A stretch of DNA of 64,000 nucleotides, taken from the NCBI RefSeq assembly GCF_001625565.1, contig NZ_AUXS01000075.1, positions 310,001-374,000 on the forward strand, in the 5' to 3' direction. Made by a program: the position numbers and the translations under genes. Of this stretch, positions 35,102 to 45,100 are shown piece by piece. The notes below the pieces were generated by a model. That model was not told the DNA's origin and did not search any database. It saw nothing but the letters and a program-made list of their open reading frames with translations. This DNA is from Pseudoalteromonas luteoviolacea NCIMB 1944 (GTDB lineage: Bacteria > Pseudomonadota > Gammaproteobacteria > Enterobacterales > Alteromonadaceae). Position 1 is the first letter of the stretch; every line of letters begins with the position of its first letter.

Positions 35102-36438
35102 CAACAAGAAAATATTTTGGCACAGATGGCGTTAGGGGGCTCGTAGGAGAGTTTCCTATCACACCTGAATTTGCCTTAAAGCTAGGCTGGGCAGCTGGAA
35201 AAGTTTTGTCTAAGTCGGGCACTAAAAAAGTAATAATAGGTAAAGATACAAGAATCTCTGGCTATTTATTAGAAACCTCTCTTGAAGCTGGGCTAATTGC
35301 AGCAGGTATTGACGTGGTTTTATTAGGCCCAATGCCAACGCCTGCCGTTGCTTACCTTACGCAAACCTTTAGGGCTGAAGCCGGTATAGTGATTAGCGCG
35401 TCTCATAACCCATATCACGACAATGGTATTAAGTTTTTCGCTGGGAATGGCAAAAAGCTAGCTGATGATGTTGAGCTAGAAATTGAAGCAATGCTTGATG
35501 AACCGATGACGTGTGTGCCGTCTGAGCAATTAGGTAAAGCACGACGCCTTGATAGTGCAAGTGGGCGTTATATCGAGTTTTGCAAGAGCCAATTCCCTAA
35601 GGAATATTCATTAGAGGGCATTAAAATCGTTTTAGATTGTGCCAATGGTGCAACATACCATATTGCACCTTCAGTGATGCAAGAGCTTGGTGCTGAAGTG
35701 ATAGCAACGGCCTGTGAACCCGACGGTATGAATATTAATGCGCAGTGTGGTGCAACGCACGTCGACGCATTAAAACGTCAAGTTTTAGAGCACAAAGCGG
35801 ATGTTGGTATTGCCTACGATGGTGATGGTGACCGAGTGATGATGGTTGATCATAACGGTCGCGTATTTGATGGTGATGACATTGTTTATATCGCTGCATT
35901 GCAAGCCAAGTTTAACGGTACGCTCAAAGGCGGCGTAGTGGGAACTGTGATGTCGAACATGGGGTTAGAAAATGCGCTTAAGGCGCAAGACATTCCTTTC
36001 TTGCGTTCTAAAGTAGGTGACCGTTATGTGTTAGAACTGTTATCACAAGAAGGATGGAATATCGGTGGTGAGAGTTCAGGACACGTATTGAATTTAGACT
36101 TGATTGCAACCGGTGATGGGATCATTTCTAGCTTACAAGTACTCGCTGCTATGGTTGCGCAGAATAAAACACTTAAAGATCTTGGTGCTGGTTTTACAAA
36201 ATACCCAATGAACATGATCAATGTGAGATATGCAAAAGGAAAGGATCCTGTAGCTAATGAGGCCGTACAGGCAGCAGTGAAAGAAGTTGAGGAAAAACTT
36301 GAAGGTAAGGGCAGGGTCCTACTACGTAAGTCAGGCACAGAGCCTGTGATCCGAGTCATGGTTGAGGCTGAGCAAGAGAAACAAGTGATGGATTTTTCTC
36401 AGCAGATTGCCGAAGTTGTTGAATCTGTAAGCAATTAA
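35098..36438 (+). CDS. glmM: Phosphoglucosamine mutase
   Basis: Interconverts glucosamine 6-phosphate and 1-phosphate for UDP-GlcNAc, peptidoglycan and lipopolysaccharide synthesis. 446 residues. The active-site phosphoserine is Ser102 in SASHNPYHDNG; the metal-binding loop is DGDGDR, the sugar-binding loop GGESSGH, and the phosphate-binding loop RKSGTEPVIRVM lies near the C-terminus. It is translationally coupled to folP. Start overlaps the folP stop (ATGA). Confidence 0.98.
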   Translation: MTTRKYFGTDGVRGLVGEFPITPEFALKLGWAAGKVLSKSGTKKVIIGKDTRISGYLLETSLEAGLIAAGIDVVLLGPMPTPAVAYLTQTFRAEAGIVISASHNPYHDNGIKFFAGNGKKLADDVELEIEAMLDEPMTCVPSEQLGKARRLDSASGRYIEFCKSQFPKEYSLEGIKIVLDCANGATYHIAPSVMQELGAEVIATACEPDGMNINAQCGATHVDALKRQVLEHKADVGIAYDGDGDRVMMVDHNGRVFDGDDIVYIAALQAKFNGTLKGGVVGTVMSNMGLENALKAQDIPFLRSKVGDRYVLELLSQEGWNIGGESSGHVLNLDLIATGDGIISSLQVLAAMVAQNKTLKDLGAGFTKYPMNMINVRYAKGKDPVANEAVQAAVKEVEEKLEGKGRVLLRKSGTEPVIRVMVEAEQEKQVMDFSQQIAEVVESVSN

Positions 36439-36459
36439 GCCAAAAAAATAAAATTTTTC

Positions 36460-36493
36460 TTGTAACTTTGGGTGAGTAGGGTTAGTATCTCAC
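36460..36493 (+). promoter_or_regulatory. Candidate tpiA promoter overlapping a hairpin
   Basis: TTGTAA (36460-36465), 17 bases, TAGTAT (36483-36488) is a plausible sigma-70 promoter in the 79-bp gap before tpiA. The same stretch can fold as GGGTGAG...CTCACCC. Weak, by eye. Confidence 0.35.
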
Positions 36494-36517
36494 CCGCTTT
36501 CTGACGCGGAGTATCGA

Positions 36518-37261
36518 ATGTTGAAAAGAAAGCCTATGGTGGCAGGTAATTGGAAAATGAACGGTTCAGTCGAATTGGTTCAATCAATTGCAAGCACAGT
36601 TAAAAACATCAATAACCAAGATGTTGAAGTTGTTGTAATTCCACCAACTGCACTGTTGAGTAACGTGATTGCGTCAGGCGTAGTCGCTGGAGTGCAGACT
36701 GTTTCAGAGCATAGCGCAGGTGCATACACAGGTGAAGTACAAGCTTCCCTAGTAAAATCCCTTGGTGCTACTTATACCCTAGTAGGTCACTCTGAAAGAA
36801 GAAGTATTTTTGGTGAGTCTAATGAAGACGTTGCCAATAAGTTTGCACAAGCTCAGGCGGACGGTTTAATACCAATCTTATGTGTTGGTGAAACAGAAAG
36901 CCAAAGAGAGCAGGCGCAAACTGAAGAAGTCGTTGCAGAGCAAATAATCGCTGTAATTGACAAATTAGGTATAGCATCACTGGCTAACTCTGTGATAGCA
37001 TACGAGCCTGTTTGGGCTATAGGGACTGGTAAAACAGCTACCCCAGAGCAAGCTCAAGCAGTACACAAGTTTATTAGAAATTTAGTGTCAAAATATGACG
37101 CTGATGTTTCTGAAACACTGCAAATTTTATATGGTGGCAGTGTTAACGAAAGTAATAGTGAATTATTGTTCGCACAAGCAGATATCGACGGTGGTTTAAT
37201 AGGTGGCGCAAGCTTAAAACCTGAATCATTTAAAGTTATCTGTGAGAGTGCAAAAGGATAA
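36518..37261 (+). CDS. tpiA: Triose-phosphate isomerase
   Basis: Interconverts dihydroxyacetone phosphate and glyceraldehyde 3-phosphate in glycolysis. 247 residues. Catalytic lysine is in AGNWKMNG (Lys13), histidine in LVGHSERR, glutamate in AYEPVWAIGTGKTA; the phosphate-binding LYGGSVN and GGASL follow. ATG with GGAG six bases upstream. The position between glmM and secG is common in Alteromonadales. Confidence 0.98.
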   Translation: MLKRKPMVAGNWKMNGSVELVQSIASTVKNINNQDVEVVVIPPTALLSNVIASGVVAGVQTVSEHSAGAYTGEVQASLVKSLGATYTLVGHSERRSIFGESNEDVANKFAQAQADGLIPILCVGETESQREQAQTEEVVAEQIIAVIDKLGIASLANSVIAYEPVWAIGTGKTATPEQAQAVHKFIRNLVSKYDADVSETLQILYGGSVNESNSELLFAQADIDGGLIGGASLKPESFKVICESAKG

Positions 37262-37265
37262 GTAA

Positions 37266-37607
37266 ATGTACGAAATTCTTTTGGTTGTCTACTTAGTCGT
37301 TGCTTTAGCGTTAGTTGGAATGATTTTGATTCAACAAGGTAAAGGTGCCGACATGGGCTCTTCATTCGGAGCAGGTGCATCAGCAACCGTTTTCGGTTCG
37401 TCAGGTGCAGGCAACTTTATGACGAAAACAACGACAATACTAGCAACTGTGTTTTTCGTGCTAAGTATTGCTTTAGGTAACCTTACTGCAGGTCAAATTA
37501 AACAGACTGACCAGTGGGAAAACCTAGAAGCGCCAGCTGCGACAACAGTGCCAGCGGCAAGTGACGTACCAGCTTCTAATAAAGAAGAGTCGGACGTACC
37601 AAACTAA
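37266..37607 (+). CDS. secG: Preprotein translocase subunit SecG
   Basis: Small accessory subunit of the SecYEG channel in the inner membrane. 113 residues, two transmembrane helices (about 2-20 and 55-72) joined by the conserved loop LIQQGKGADMGSSFGAGASATVFGSSGAGNFM, then a variable acidic, proline-rich tail. It starts four bases after tpiA, with AAAGGA upstream, and ends seven bases before tRNA-Leu, as in the E. coli secG-leuU arrangement. Confidence 0.96.
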   Translation: MYEILLVVYLVVALALVGMILIQQGKGADMGSSFGAGASATVFGSSGAGNFMTKTTTILATVFFVLSIALGNLTAGQIKQTDQWENLEAPAATTVPAASDVPASNKEESDVPN

Positions 37608-37614
37608 AGTATTT

Positions 37615-37700
37615 GCGAATGTGGTGGAATTGGTAGACACGCCATCTTGAGGGGGTGGTGAGCTATGCTCGTGGGGGTTCAAGTCCCCCCATTCGCACCA
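37615..37700 (+). tRNA. tRNA-Leu (anticodon GAG)
   Basis: Class II tRNA of 86 nt with encoded CCA. The acceptor stem GCGAATG pairs with CATTCGC. The anticodon stem CCATC/GGTGG encloses the loop TTGAGGG with anticodon GAG at 37649-37651, which reads CUC and CUU. There is a long variable arm, and the T arm is GGGGG-TTCAAGT-CCCCC. It is probably cotranscribed with secG. The rimP-nusA-infB genes that normally follow are absent: this tRNA marks the edge of the accessory region. Confidence 0.95.
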
Positions 37701-37730
37701 AATAAAACACTTTAAAATAGAGTGTTACTG

Positions 37731-37766
37731 AAAAAACCGCGTATCTTATGGATCCGCGGTTTTTTG
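37731..37766 (+). terminator. Terminator after tRNA-Leu
   Basis: AAAAAA-CCGCG...CGCGG-TTTTTT with a 13-base loop. It closes the secG/tRNA transcript. A second weaker inverted repeat (AACACT...AGTGTT, 37706-37726) precedes it. Confidence 0.85.
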
Positions 37767-38323
37767 CTTTTCAGCTTCCTAAACTGCTTAATGGTTTCAA
37801 CTGTTATCGGGGTTGTTTTTATCTCTTGTTTCACCCTGAGCCCTTCATGTTTTGTCTAGCCTTGGTCGTTCAGTAAGGTTCCTGCATTGTAACTAATGCC
37901 AAATTGTTCAGCTTTTCAGTTGCGATGAGCTTTATCTGCAATGTCAAAAGGCACACAGCCTATCTATTGATCCTTTTGATGAGTCACCTCTAGCCCTTCT
38001 AGAGCGCGCTGTAACGGCGTTTTAATTGAGGTTGGTTAGGAAAGTCTGGGCAGCTCGCTTGTAACTTCTTTGCTTCGAGAAAAATAAGGTTGGTGAAAGC
38101 TATTTCGAGATCGGAAGGTTTATATGATTTTTTATTGCAAGGCTAGTCAAGTTACTGCTCGGTTGCTTCAATTATTGCTTATAAAGACAAAAGCGGTTAT
38201 ATATTGTACTTTTAATTTCGTTCAACTAATATTGCTTTTTTGGGAATGGAAAAATATATAAGGAGTATTAATAGTTTGCTTTTATTCTATTATAAAAGGG
38301 ACTTATTGAGGGGGGGTGATACT
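37767..38323. other. Gene-free stretch at the junction with the accessory region
   Basis: About 550 bases without a convincing intact gene. On the minus strand around 37840-38060, short open stretches in different frames (for example IKTPLQRALEGLEVTHQKDQ and AEQFGISYNAGTLLNDQG) are broken by stops, which may be the remains of a decayed gene. I cannot name it. The last 160 bases are very AT-rich and probably hold the promoter of the next gene. Confidence 0.4.
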
Positions 38324-38971
38324 GTGTGCCCTTCATGCAGGAGTTCACATTGCGCATATGTATCGAGTGTTAATTACATATCATTTATGATTTTTCCTGT
38401 TTTTCCAACTAGTATATCGCGCTGTTATAGCTGTTTTAATTGCTCAAAACTGATAAAAAATAGCTCTGGCTCACCAGAACAATTTCCAAGAATAAGTAAG
38501 TTTAGAATTTTCAATAAATTTATAGCTGTACCACTGGCTTTAGTTATATTACTAATGGTACAGAGTTATAGCCAAAATATGGAAAAGTTGCAGTATCAGT
38601 TTCGGCTACAGCCTCAAAAGAATGATGTTTTATTTATAGACAATTTCAAACTCTCTACCGAACCAACGCAAGTATTATATCCATACAGAATGGCCAAAAT
38701 AACAAAGGTAGATAATAAAAAGCAAACTATGTCCATTGTTCTTAGCAGCTTAGGGTATAGAAGTATATCTAGGGCAAATAGGGACTTTGTGGTAAGGCGC
38801 CATTTGTTTTCTAGTTATTTTTATGAAGAAGAAGTTGAGCTATCTGTCAAAATGCTTTTAGACGAAGAGAAAGTTATTAAGATAAAAAGGCCTTTTAATC
38901 TTTTGGACGTTGAAAATTTACATAACGACGTCGAATTTGAAAAAAAGTTTGAAGAGTTTCCATATTTATAG
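38324..38971 (+). CDS. Zinc-ribbon, single-span membrane protein of unknown function
   Basis: GTG 38324 is preferred: it gives a protein beginning directly with CPSC and has a G-rich ribosome-binding site seven bases upstream. The frame is also open from ATG 38246. The N-terminal zinc ribbon has cysteine pairs in CPSCRSSH and CYSCFNC. One transmembrane helix follows (FIAVPLALVILLMVQSY), then a basic, mixed alpha/beta domain of about 120 residues outside. No family recognised. It is noticeably more AT-rich than its core neighbours, suggesting recent acquisition. It stands alone between the tRNA junction and the NRPS operon, convergent with the latter. Confidence 0.6.
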   Translation: MCPSCRSSHCAYVSSVNYISFMIFPVFPTSISRCYSCFNCSKLIKNSSGSPEQFPRISKFRIFNKFIAVPLALVILLMVQSYSQNMEKLQYQFRLQPQKNDVLFIDNFKLSTEPTQVLYPYRMAKITKVDNKKQTMSIVLSSLGYRSISRANRDFVVRRHLFSSYFYEEEVELSVKMLLDEEKVIKIKRPFNLLDVENLHNDVEFEKKFEEFPYL

Positions 38972-39128
38972 TGACAGAAAATCAACCTCGGCTTAAGTAA
39001 GTCGGTTTTAGATAGTTATTGCTAAAACTTAGCTAATGTAAGTCAATCTCGAGAGGCGTGAATTGATTTAACTTCTTGGTACACAAATACTGACGGGAAA
39101 TATAATTTAAAATCTAACAAGAGAAAGA

Positions 39129-39169
39129 GGTTATCTGCTCCATTTATAGTAAATGTGGACCAGATAACC
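39129..39169 (-). terminator. Terminator of the NRPS operon
   Basis: Long hairpin with GGTTATCTG / CAGATAACC outer stem and an inner CATTT/AAATG stem. On the minus strand it is followed by TCTTTCTCTT. It lies 22 bases after the last NRPS stop codon. Confidence 0.75.
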
Positions 39170-39190
39170 CCGTTAAGTCAGCGACACAAT

Positions 39191-42100
39191 TTAAAAAGAG
39201 TTGCTATTCAAAATTTCCTTAGCAATGTGTTTTGCATTGTCTCCTAACAGAATGCTGAAGTGATCTCCAGGCAATTTACTGGTTGATATTTGTGACGCGT
39301 GCCTGTCCAAGTAAGCGATATATTTGTTTTGGTCGGCCGGACTTTGGGTCGCTAATACTAGCTGTGTGTGACCCAAACTCCAATTTGGCTGGTATTCAAT
39401 GTGTAGCCGTGACTGTAAGTTATACAGCGACTTCAAATGTTCTGCGACTTCAATAGAGTCGATATTTTCATTTAATGTTGCGGCATCAACAAACCTAGCC
39501 GGGTGAATATAGGTATCCAACATGGTAAGTTCAACTTGGTATCCCGAGTCGATTAACCTTGCCGCTAATTCTAACGCGAGTACACCCCCGTAAGAGTGGC
39601 CAACGAGCTTAACTTTATTTAAATTACGTGCTGTGATTGCGTCAATAAACGCTTCCACATTCTCTGTAATGCTTGTGAACGGCTTTTCACCTGAAATAAG
39701 ACCCCTATGCCTGAAAACTCCAACTTCGCCTTCAAACTCATTCATGTGCTGCATAATGTCGATAAAATCTTTATCTGTGCTGGCAACACCTGGTATGAAG
39801 TAACACCCGATGGCTGGAGCCGCCACTTTACGCGTTAGTTGAAGAAGTGGCTGATCCCAAAGGTGTGTTGAGCGAAGAGAGTCAATTAGCTCGGCCTGTG
39901 TCTTGATGGTATTAAATTCAAATACTTGAGACAAGCTCACCGGTTTTTGTAATACAGTGTGGATTTTTGAAATGAGTTTTACAGCAAGTAATGAATGCCC
40001 ACCAATTTCAAAAAAGCTTGAGCCTATACTTAAGGTATCAATATGGGTGTCTAGCACATCAGCCCAAATTTTTGTAAGAGCAATTTCAGCTTCGGTACTA
40101 GGCGCTTCGTGCTGCTGAGCGCTGATTTCAAAGCTAATTGCAGGCAATGCATTTTTATCTATTTTACCATTCGCAGTTAAAGGCCATTCAGATACGATTA
40201 CAATCTTATGTGGTTGCATGTAATCTGGTAACGCGGCTTTTAAACTTTGTTGAATTGTTTGCTCAAGTTCGGTCGAATTGGCCGTAACAATCTGGCTTTC
40301 AGCTTTGACATAAGCAACTAAGTACTGATTGTGGTTAAGTTCAGTGATGTTGACTAGTACAGAGTCAATCTCCGGAATTTGGGCAATTTGCGACTCTATT
40401 TCGCCAAGCTCTACCCTAAAACCGCGAATTTTGACTTGACTGTCTTGTCGACCGACAAAATGCACAGTGCCATCTTCTAGTAAGTATCCTAGATCTCCTG
40501 TTCTATACAGCAACTCAGAGCTTTGTTTATGTTGAGGGTCATGATAGGGATTTACTACAAACTTCTCTTTGGTTAAGTCTAAGCGTTGCCAATACCCTTT
40601 TGCCAATCCTGGACCGCCAATGTAGATTTCTCCAATACTGCCAAGAGGAGTGGGTGAAAGATAGGGATCTAGAACCAACAATTGATAGTTCGGGTTTGCT
40701 TTTCCAATAGGAATGTTGTGCGCTTGGGCATCCTTAGGTGAGGTGACATAGCTTGATGCTGTGACGGTTGCTTCTGTCGGTCCATAGGTATTAATAAGAG
40801 AAGTACCATTGCCTAATTTTTGATAGTGATTTTTAACCGTTGTTGCTGTGAGCGCTTCACCGCCGACAATGACTTTTTGTAAACTATGTACAGGTACAGC
40901 AAGTTCACCCGAGGTGGTTTGTGCCCAAAAAGCGGTGGGCAAGCTAGCAATGGTGATGTTGTGCTGATTACAAAATTGTATGAAGTGGTCGAAACTATAA
41001 GCTGATTGCTCATTCCTTAGGACCAACTGAGCACCAATACACAAGCTCGCACACAATTCTTCAATAAAGATATCAAATGAAATGTTTGAAAATTGCAACA
41101 CAACGTCATTATCACTGACCTGATATACCGTTTTGATATGCTCTTGGTAATTAAGTAAAGCACTATGTGCTACCATTACACCTTTTGGTTGACCTGTTGA
41201 ACCAGAGGTATAGATGATGTAAGCCGTGCTTGATGCGCACAGCGATAGCTGATCTTTTGTTATGTTTTCGGTCGTATAGGTACTCAATACGCCCGTTTGA
41301 TTAACAACGCGGTCTAAATCTATTTTATCGACAGAACTTTGGCTCAGAGCCTTGTTGCCGTTACCTTGAGTTAGTACCAGTTTTAACTGAGCATCATCAA
41401 GCATATACTCAATGCGAGGCAAAGGGTATGCAGGATCGATTGGCACAAACCCGCCGCCCGTTTTTAAGATAGCAATCGCACCGATCACCATTTCGACGCT
41501 GCGATCTGCACAAAGGCCAACCACAGTCTCGGCTGATACGTCGAAGTCGTTCATGATGTATCGAGCAAGTTGGTTTGCTTGTGCATTGATCTGCGCATAG
41601 GTTAACTGAGTATCACCGTTTATAAGCGCGACTTTGTCAGGCCTTTCATGGGCCATTTGCTCAATGAGCTCATGGATACATTGATTGTCGTTAAAGGCTC
41701 TGCTTACACCGTGTGAGAGGCGCAAAAGCTGATTTTCTTCTTCGCGGCTGTACGCTGGCAATGTCAGAGGCGGAGCATCTTTGAGATCTGTATAGCTTGC
41801 AGATAAATTCTCCATAAGCGTACACAGGTGATCACTCATCTTTTGAATTCTTTGCTGAGTAAATAGACTTGAGTTGTACTGCCAGTGCACCTTGATACCA
41901 CTTTCACAAATAACAAAGTCAACTTCCAAATCAAACTTGGCCAACCCTTGTTGCGCAGTTAACAGTTCAAAACGCGCATCACCATGTTCCTCTGTTGACT
42001 GCTGCGCATTATCCATTTGCCCAAACTCTGAGTTTATGGTGACCATAATTTGGAAGATAGGGGTGACTTGCGTAGAGCGTGACTCTGATAAGTGTTCAAC

Positions 42101-45100
42101 CAATTGTTCGAAAGGAATATCTTGGTGCTTTTGTGAATTTAGGTGGACTTCACGTAAGTGATTAAAAAAGTCTTGCCAATCAGCCTGTTCGGTATTCACA
42201 CGTAGTACGAGTGTATTGACAAATAGTCCTACAAGTGGTGCCAGTTCTGTTTTCAATCTATTCGCGGTTGGCGTGCCAACGATGATGTCATGAGAGTTAC
42301 TGTGTTTGGTTATGATAAGTGAGAGCAAACCATGCATCAGCATGAAAGGCGTTAACTTGGCGTCTTTCGCGATGGCCATTAACTTAGCCGATGGCTGTTC
42401 ACCAAGCGTTGACTCAACCACTGCGGCAGGATTGGTCAGGTTTTGAGATCTAGGTTGGCAAAGCGGTAACGAGTGTGTGGCAGGTGCATCTCGTAAGTTA
42501 TCCAGCCAGTAGTGAAGTTGCTGTTTTAGCTTTGTCTCATCCAAATATGCTCTTTGCCAAAGTGCGAAGTCGGCATATTGAATAGGTAAATCGTTGAGCG
42601 CAGATGGCTGAGCTTGTTTATATGCTGAATATAAGGCAGTAAACTCTCTGGTAATAACCTCCATCGACCAGCCGTCAGACGCGATATGGTGCATATTGTA
42701 AATCAATGTGCTTTTGCGCTCGCTGAGCTTTACGATGTGCGCGCGCAACATCAAATCGGAGGCAAGGTCGAAAGGTCTCGAAAATTCAGCATCGAGCTTT
42801 TCATTTAGCTTCTGTGTTTGAGACACCGTGCTATAGGCTGTGAGATCTGTTACCTCAATTTTAAAGTCAATCAGCTCTACTGGTCGTACTTTTTGCTTAA
42901 TTTCGCCATCTTGTTCATGGTAAGTTGTTCGAATAATTTCGTGGCGTCTGATAATTTCGTTAAAGGCGTGCTCGAGAAGTCCGAAATCTACGTCACCTTC
43001 GATATTAAAGGCCACAGGCATGTTATATTCTGCAGAGCCGCTTTGTAGCTTATCCATAAACCACATGCGTTGCTGTGCATAGGAAACGGGAAGTAGCTCT
43101 GAAGTCCTTTCGATGGGGACGAGCGCTATAGTATTGCTTTCCTCGGCGTTTCTGGAGTCTATTTGCTGTGCTAAATGCGCTAAATTCTGAGCATTGAACA
43201 CTTGCTCAACAGAGATGTCGATACTAAAGGCCTGAGATATTTCAGCGACGAGCCGGATACAAAGTAGTGAATGTCCGCCTAGCTCAAAGAAATTGGCATC
43301 AATGCCAATGGTCGTTGCGTCAACGCCCAATAATTCGGCCCATATTTTTGCGATGTCTTTTTCTGTTGCGGTGCGTGCGGGTATGGTTGCTGCTGGTGTG
43401 TGCGTATCTGGATTGGGAAGAGCGCGTTTATTTAATTTTCCATTTGCAGTCATAGGCCAACTGTCTACAACTATAAATGCACTGGGCACCATGTAGCTTG
43501 GCAACTTATCGACTAGGTTTTTCTTGATGTCGGCTAAAGTGGTGTCAACACTTTCACTTCGCACTGTATCGCACAACTGTATATAAGCTGCTAGTTTCAC
43601 TGTTTTGCCACTATTAAAAGTGATGACAGACGCAGATGTTACTTTTTGATGCTCAACCAGTTTGCTTTCTATTTCTCCCAGTTCAATGCGAAAACCGCGA
43701 ATTTTAACTTGGTCATCTGTTCTACCAATATATTCAAGTGTGTTATCAGGTAGGTATCGAACTAAGTCGCCTGTTCTATACAAACGATCCGATGCATCTG
43801 ATGTTCTTGATGACACGAAAGGGTTGGCAATAAATTTTTGCGCGGTCAACTCTGGTTTGTTGACATACCCTGTTGCAAGTCCGTCACCACCTACACAGAG
43901 TTCGCCAATAGCACCATGAGGCGTTAAGTTGTTATATTTATCAAGTATATAAATTTCATCACAATGTAGTCGTTTACCGATAGGGACGACTTTAGAAGGC
44001 AGCGGAAACTTAAACTTGTGGGATGTTGTAAACGTCGTATTTTCTGTTGGACCATATGCATTGATGAGCTGTACGTGCGTGAGCTTTTTCTGTGCAAGCT
44101 GCACTGTAGCCAGATCTAGCGCCTCACCTCCTACAATTAACTGTTGTAGGGATTCGAGTCTATTTTCGAGCAATAACCACTCTTTAAAAAATGCAGTGGT
44201 GAGGAACATAGAGTTGACTTGATGTTTATCTATGGTGGCATTGAGCTGTTGCGGAGTGAGGATATTATCTGGGTATAAGATAACCTTACCACCATTGAGT
44301 AATGGCCCCCAAACTTCTAGTGTCGCCGCATCGAAAGCGATATTTGCGGTATGTATCATTACAGTACTGCTATCCAATTGCATAAAGCTTGGATTGGTGA
44401 TTAGTCTTATGATACCGATGTGAGGTATTTCAACCCCTTTGGGTTTGCCCGTCGAGCCTGATGTGTAAATGATATAGGCCGGAGTCTGCGCATCTGGCGC
44501 TGTGGGCAAGAGAAGCGTTTGATCTTGGTCTATCTCGGTGTTATCGAGTGCGCTGATTGCTTCTGACAGGTTGCATATTTCACCATGCCAGTTGGCAATA
44601 TCGAGGTCATTTTTGCTGTGCTTTAGAATAAGCTGAGGTGACGCATCTTGGAGAATATGCGCTAACCGCTGGGCTGGGGAGTTAATTTCCATGGGAACAT
44701 AAGAGCAGCCCGCTTTTAAAATCGCCAGCATACCAATGACCATTTCAATGGAGCGCTCGGCAAACAGTCCTATCGGCTTGTTACTCTCGAGCTTATAATT
44801 TTTAATCAGTAGTTTAGCTAAGTCAGTTGCTTTGTCATTGAGCACTTTGTAAGTAATGGAGTGCGCTTCAAATATGACAGCTACGCTATGTGGATTTAAG
44901 TTTGCCTGCCGGTCAAAGAGTGTACATACACTGTGTGATTGCGAGTATTCAATCTCTCTGGCATTCAAAGTATTAATTAAATGCGCTTGTTCGGTGTGTG
45001 GCAAGAGTGCCAGATCTGATATTTTGGTTGTAGCAGGGTGAGCGATATTAGAAAAGCTTTCGAGCAGTACTTGCAAGTGGGTATGAAGTTTTTCGATGTA

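Noticed and set aside
37672..37700. Second copy of the tRNA-Leu 3' end as the other attachment site
   Set aside because: I saw no repeat of this segment in the rest of the window. It may lie beyond 64000.
37840..38060. Possible transposase or integrase remnant on the minus strand next to the tRNA
   Set aside because: Short open stretches exist in more than one frame, but they carry no recognisable recombinase motif; reported only as gene-free sequence.
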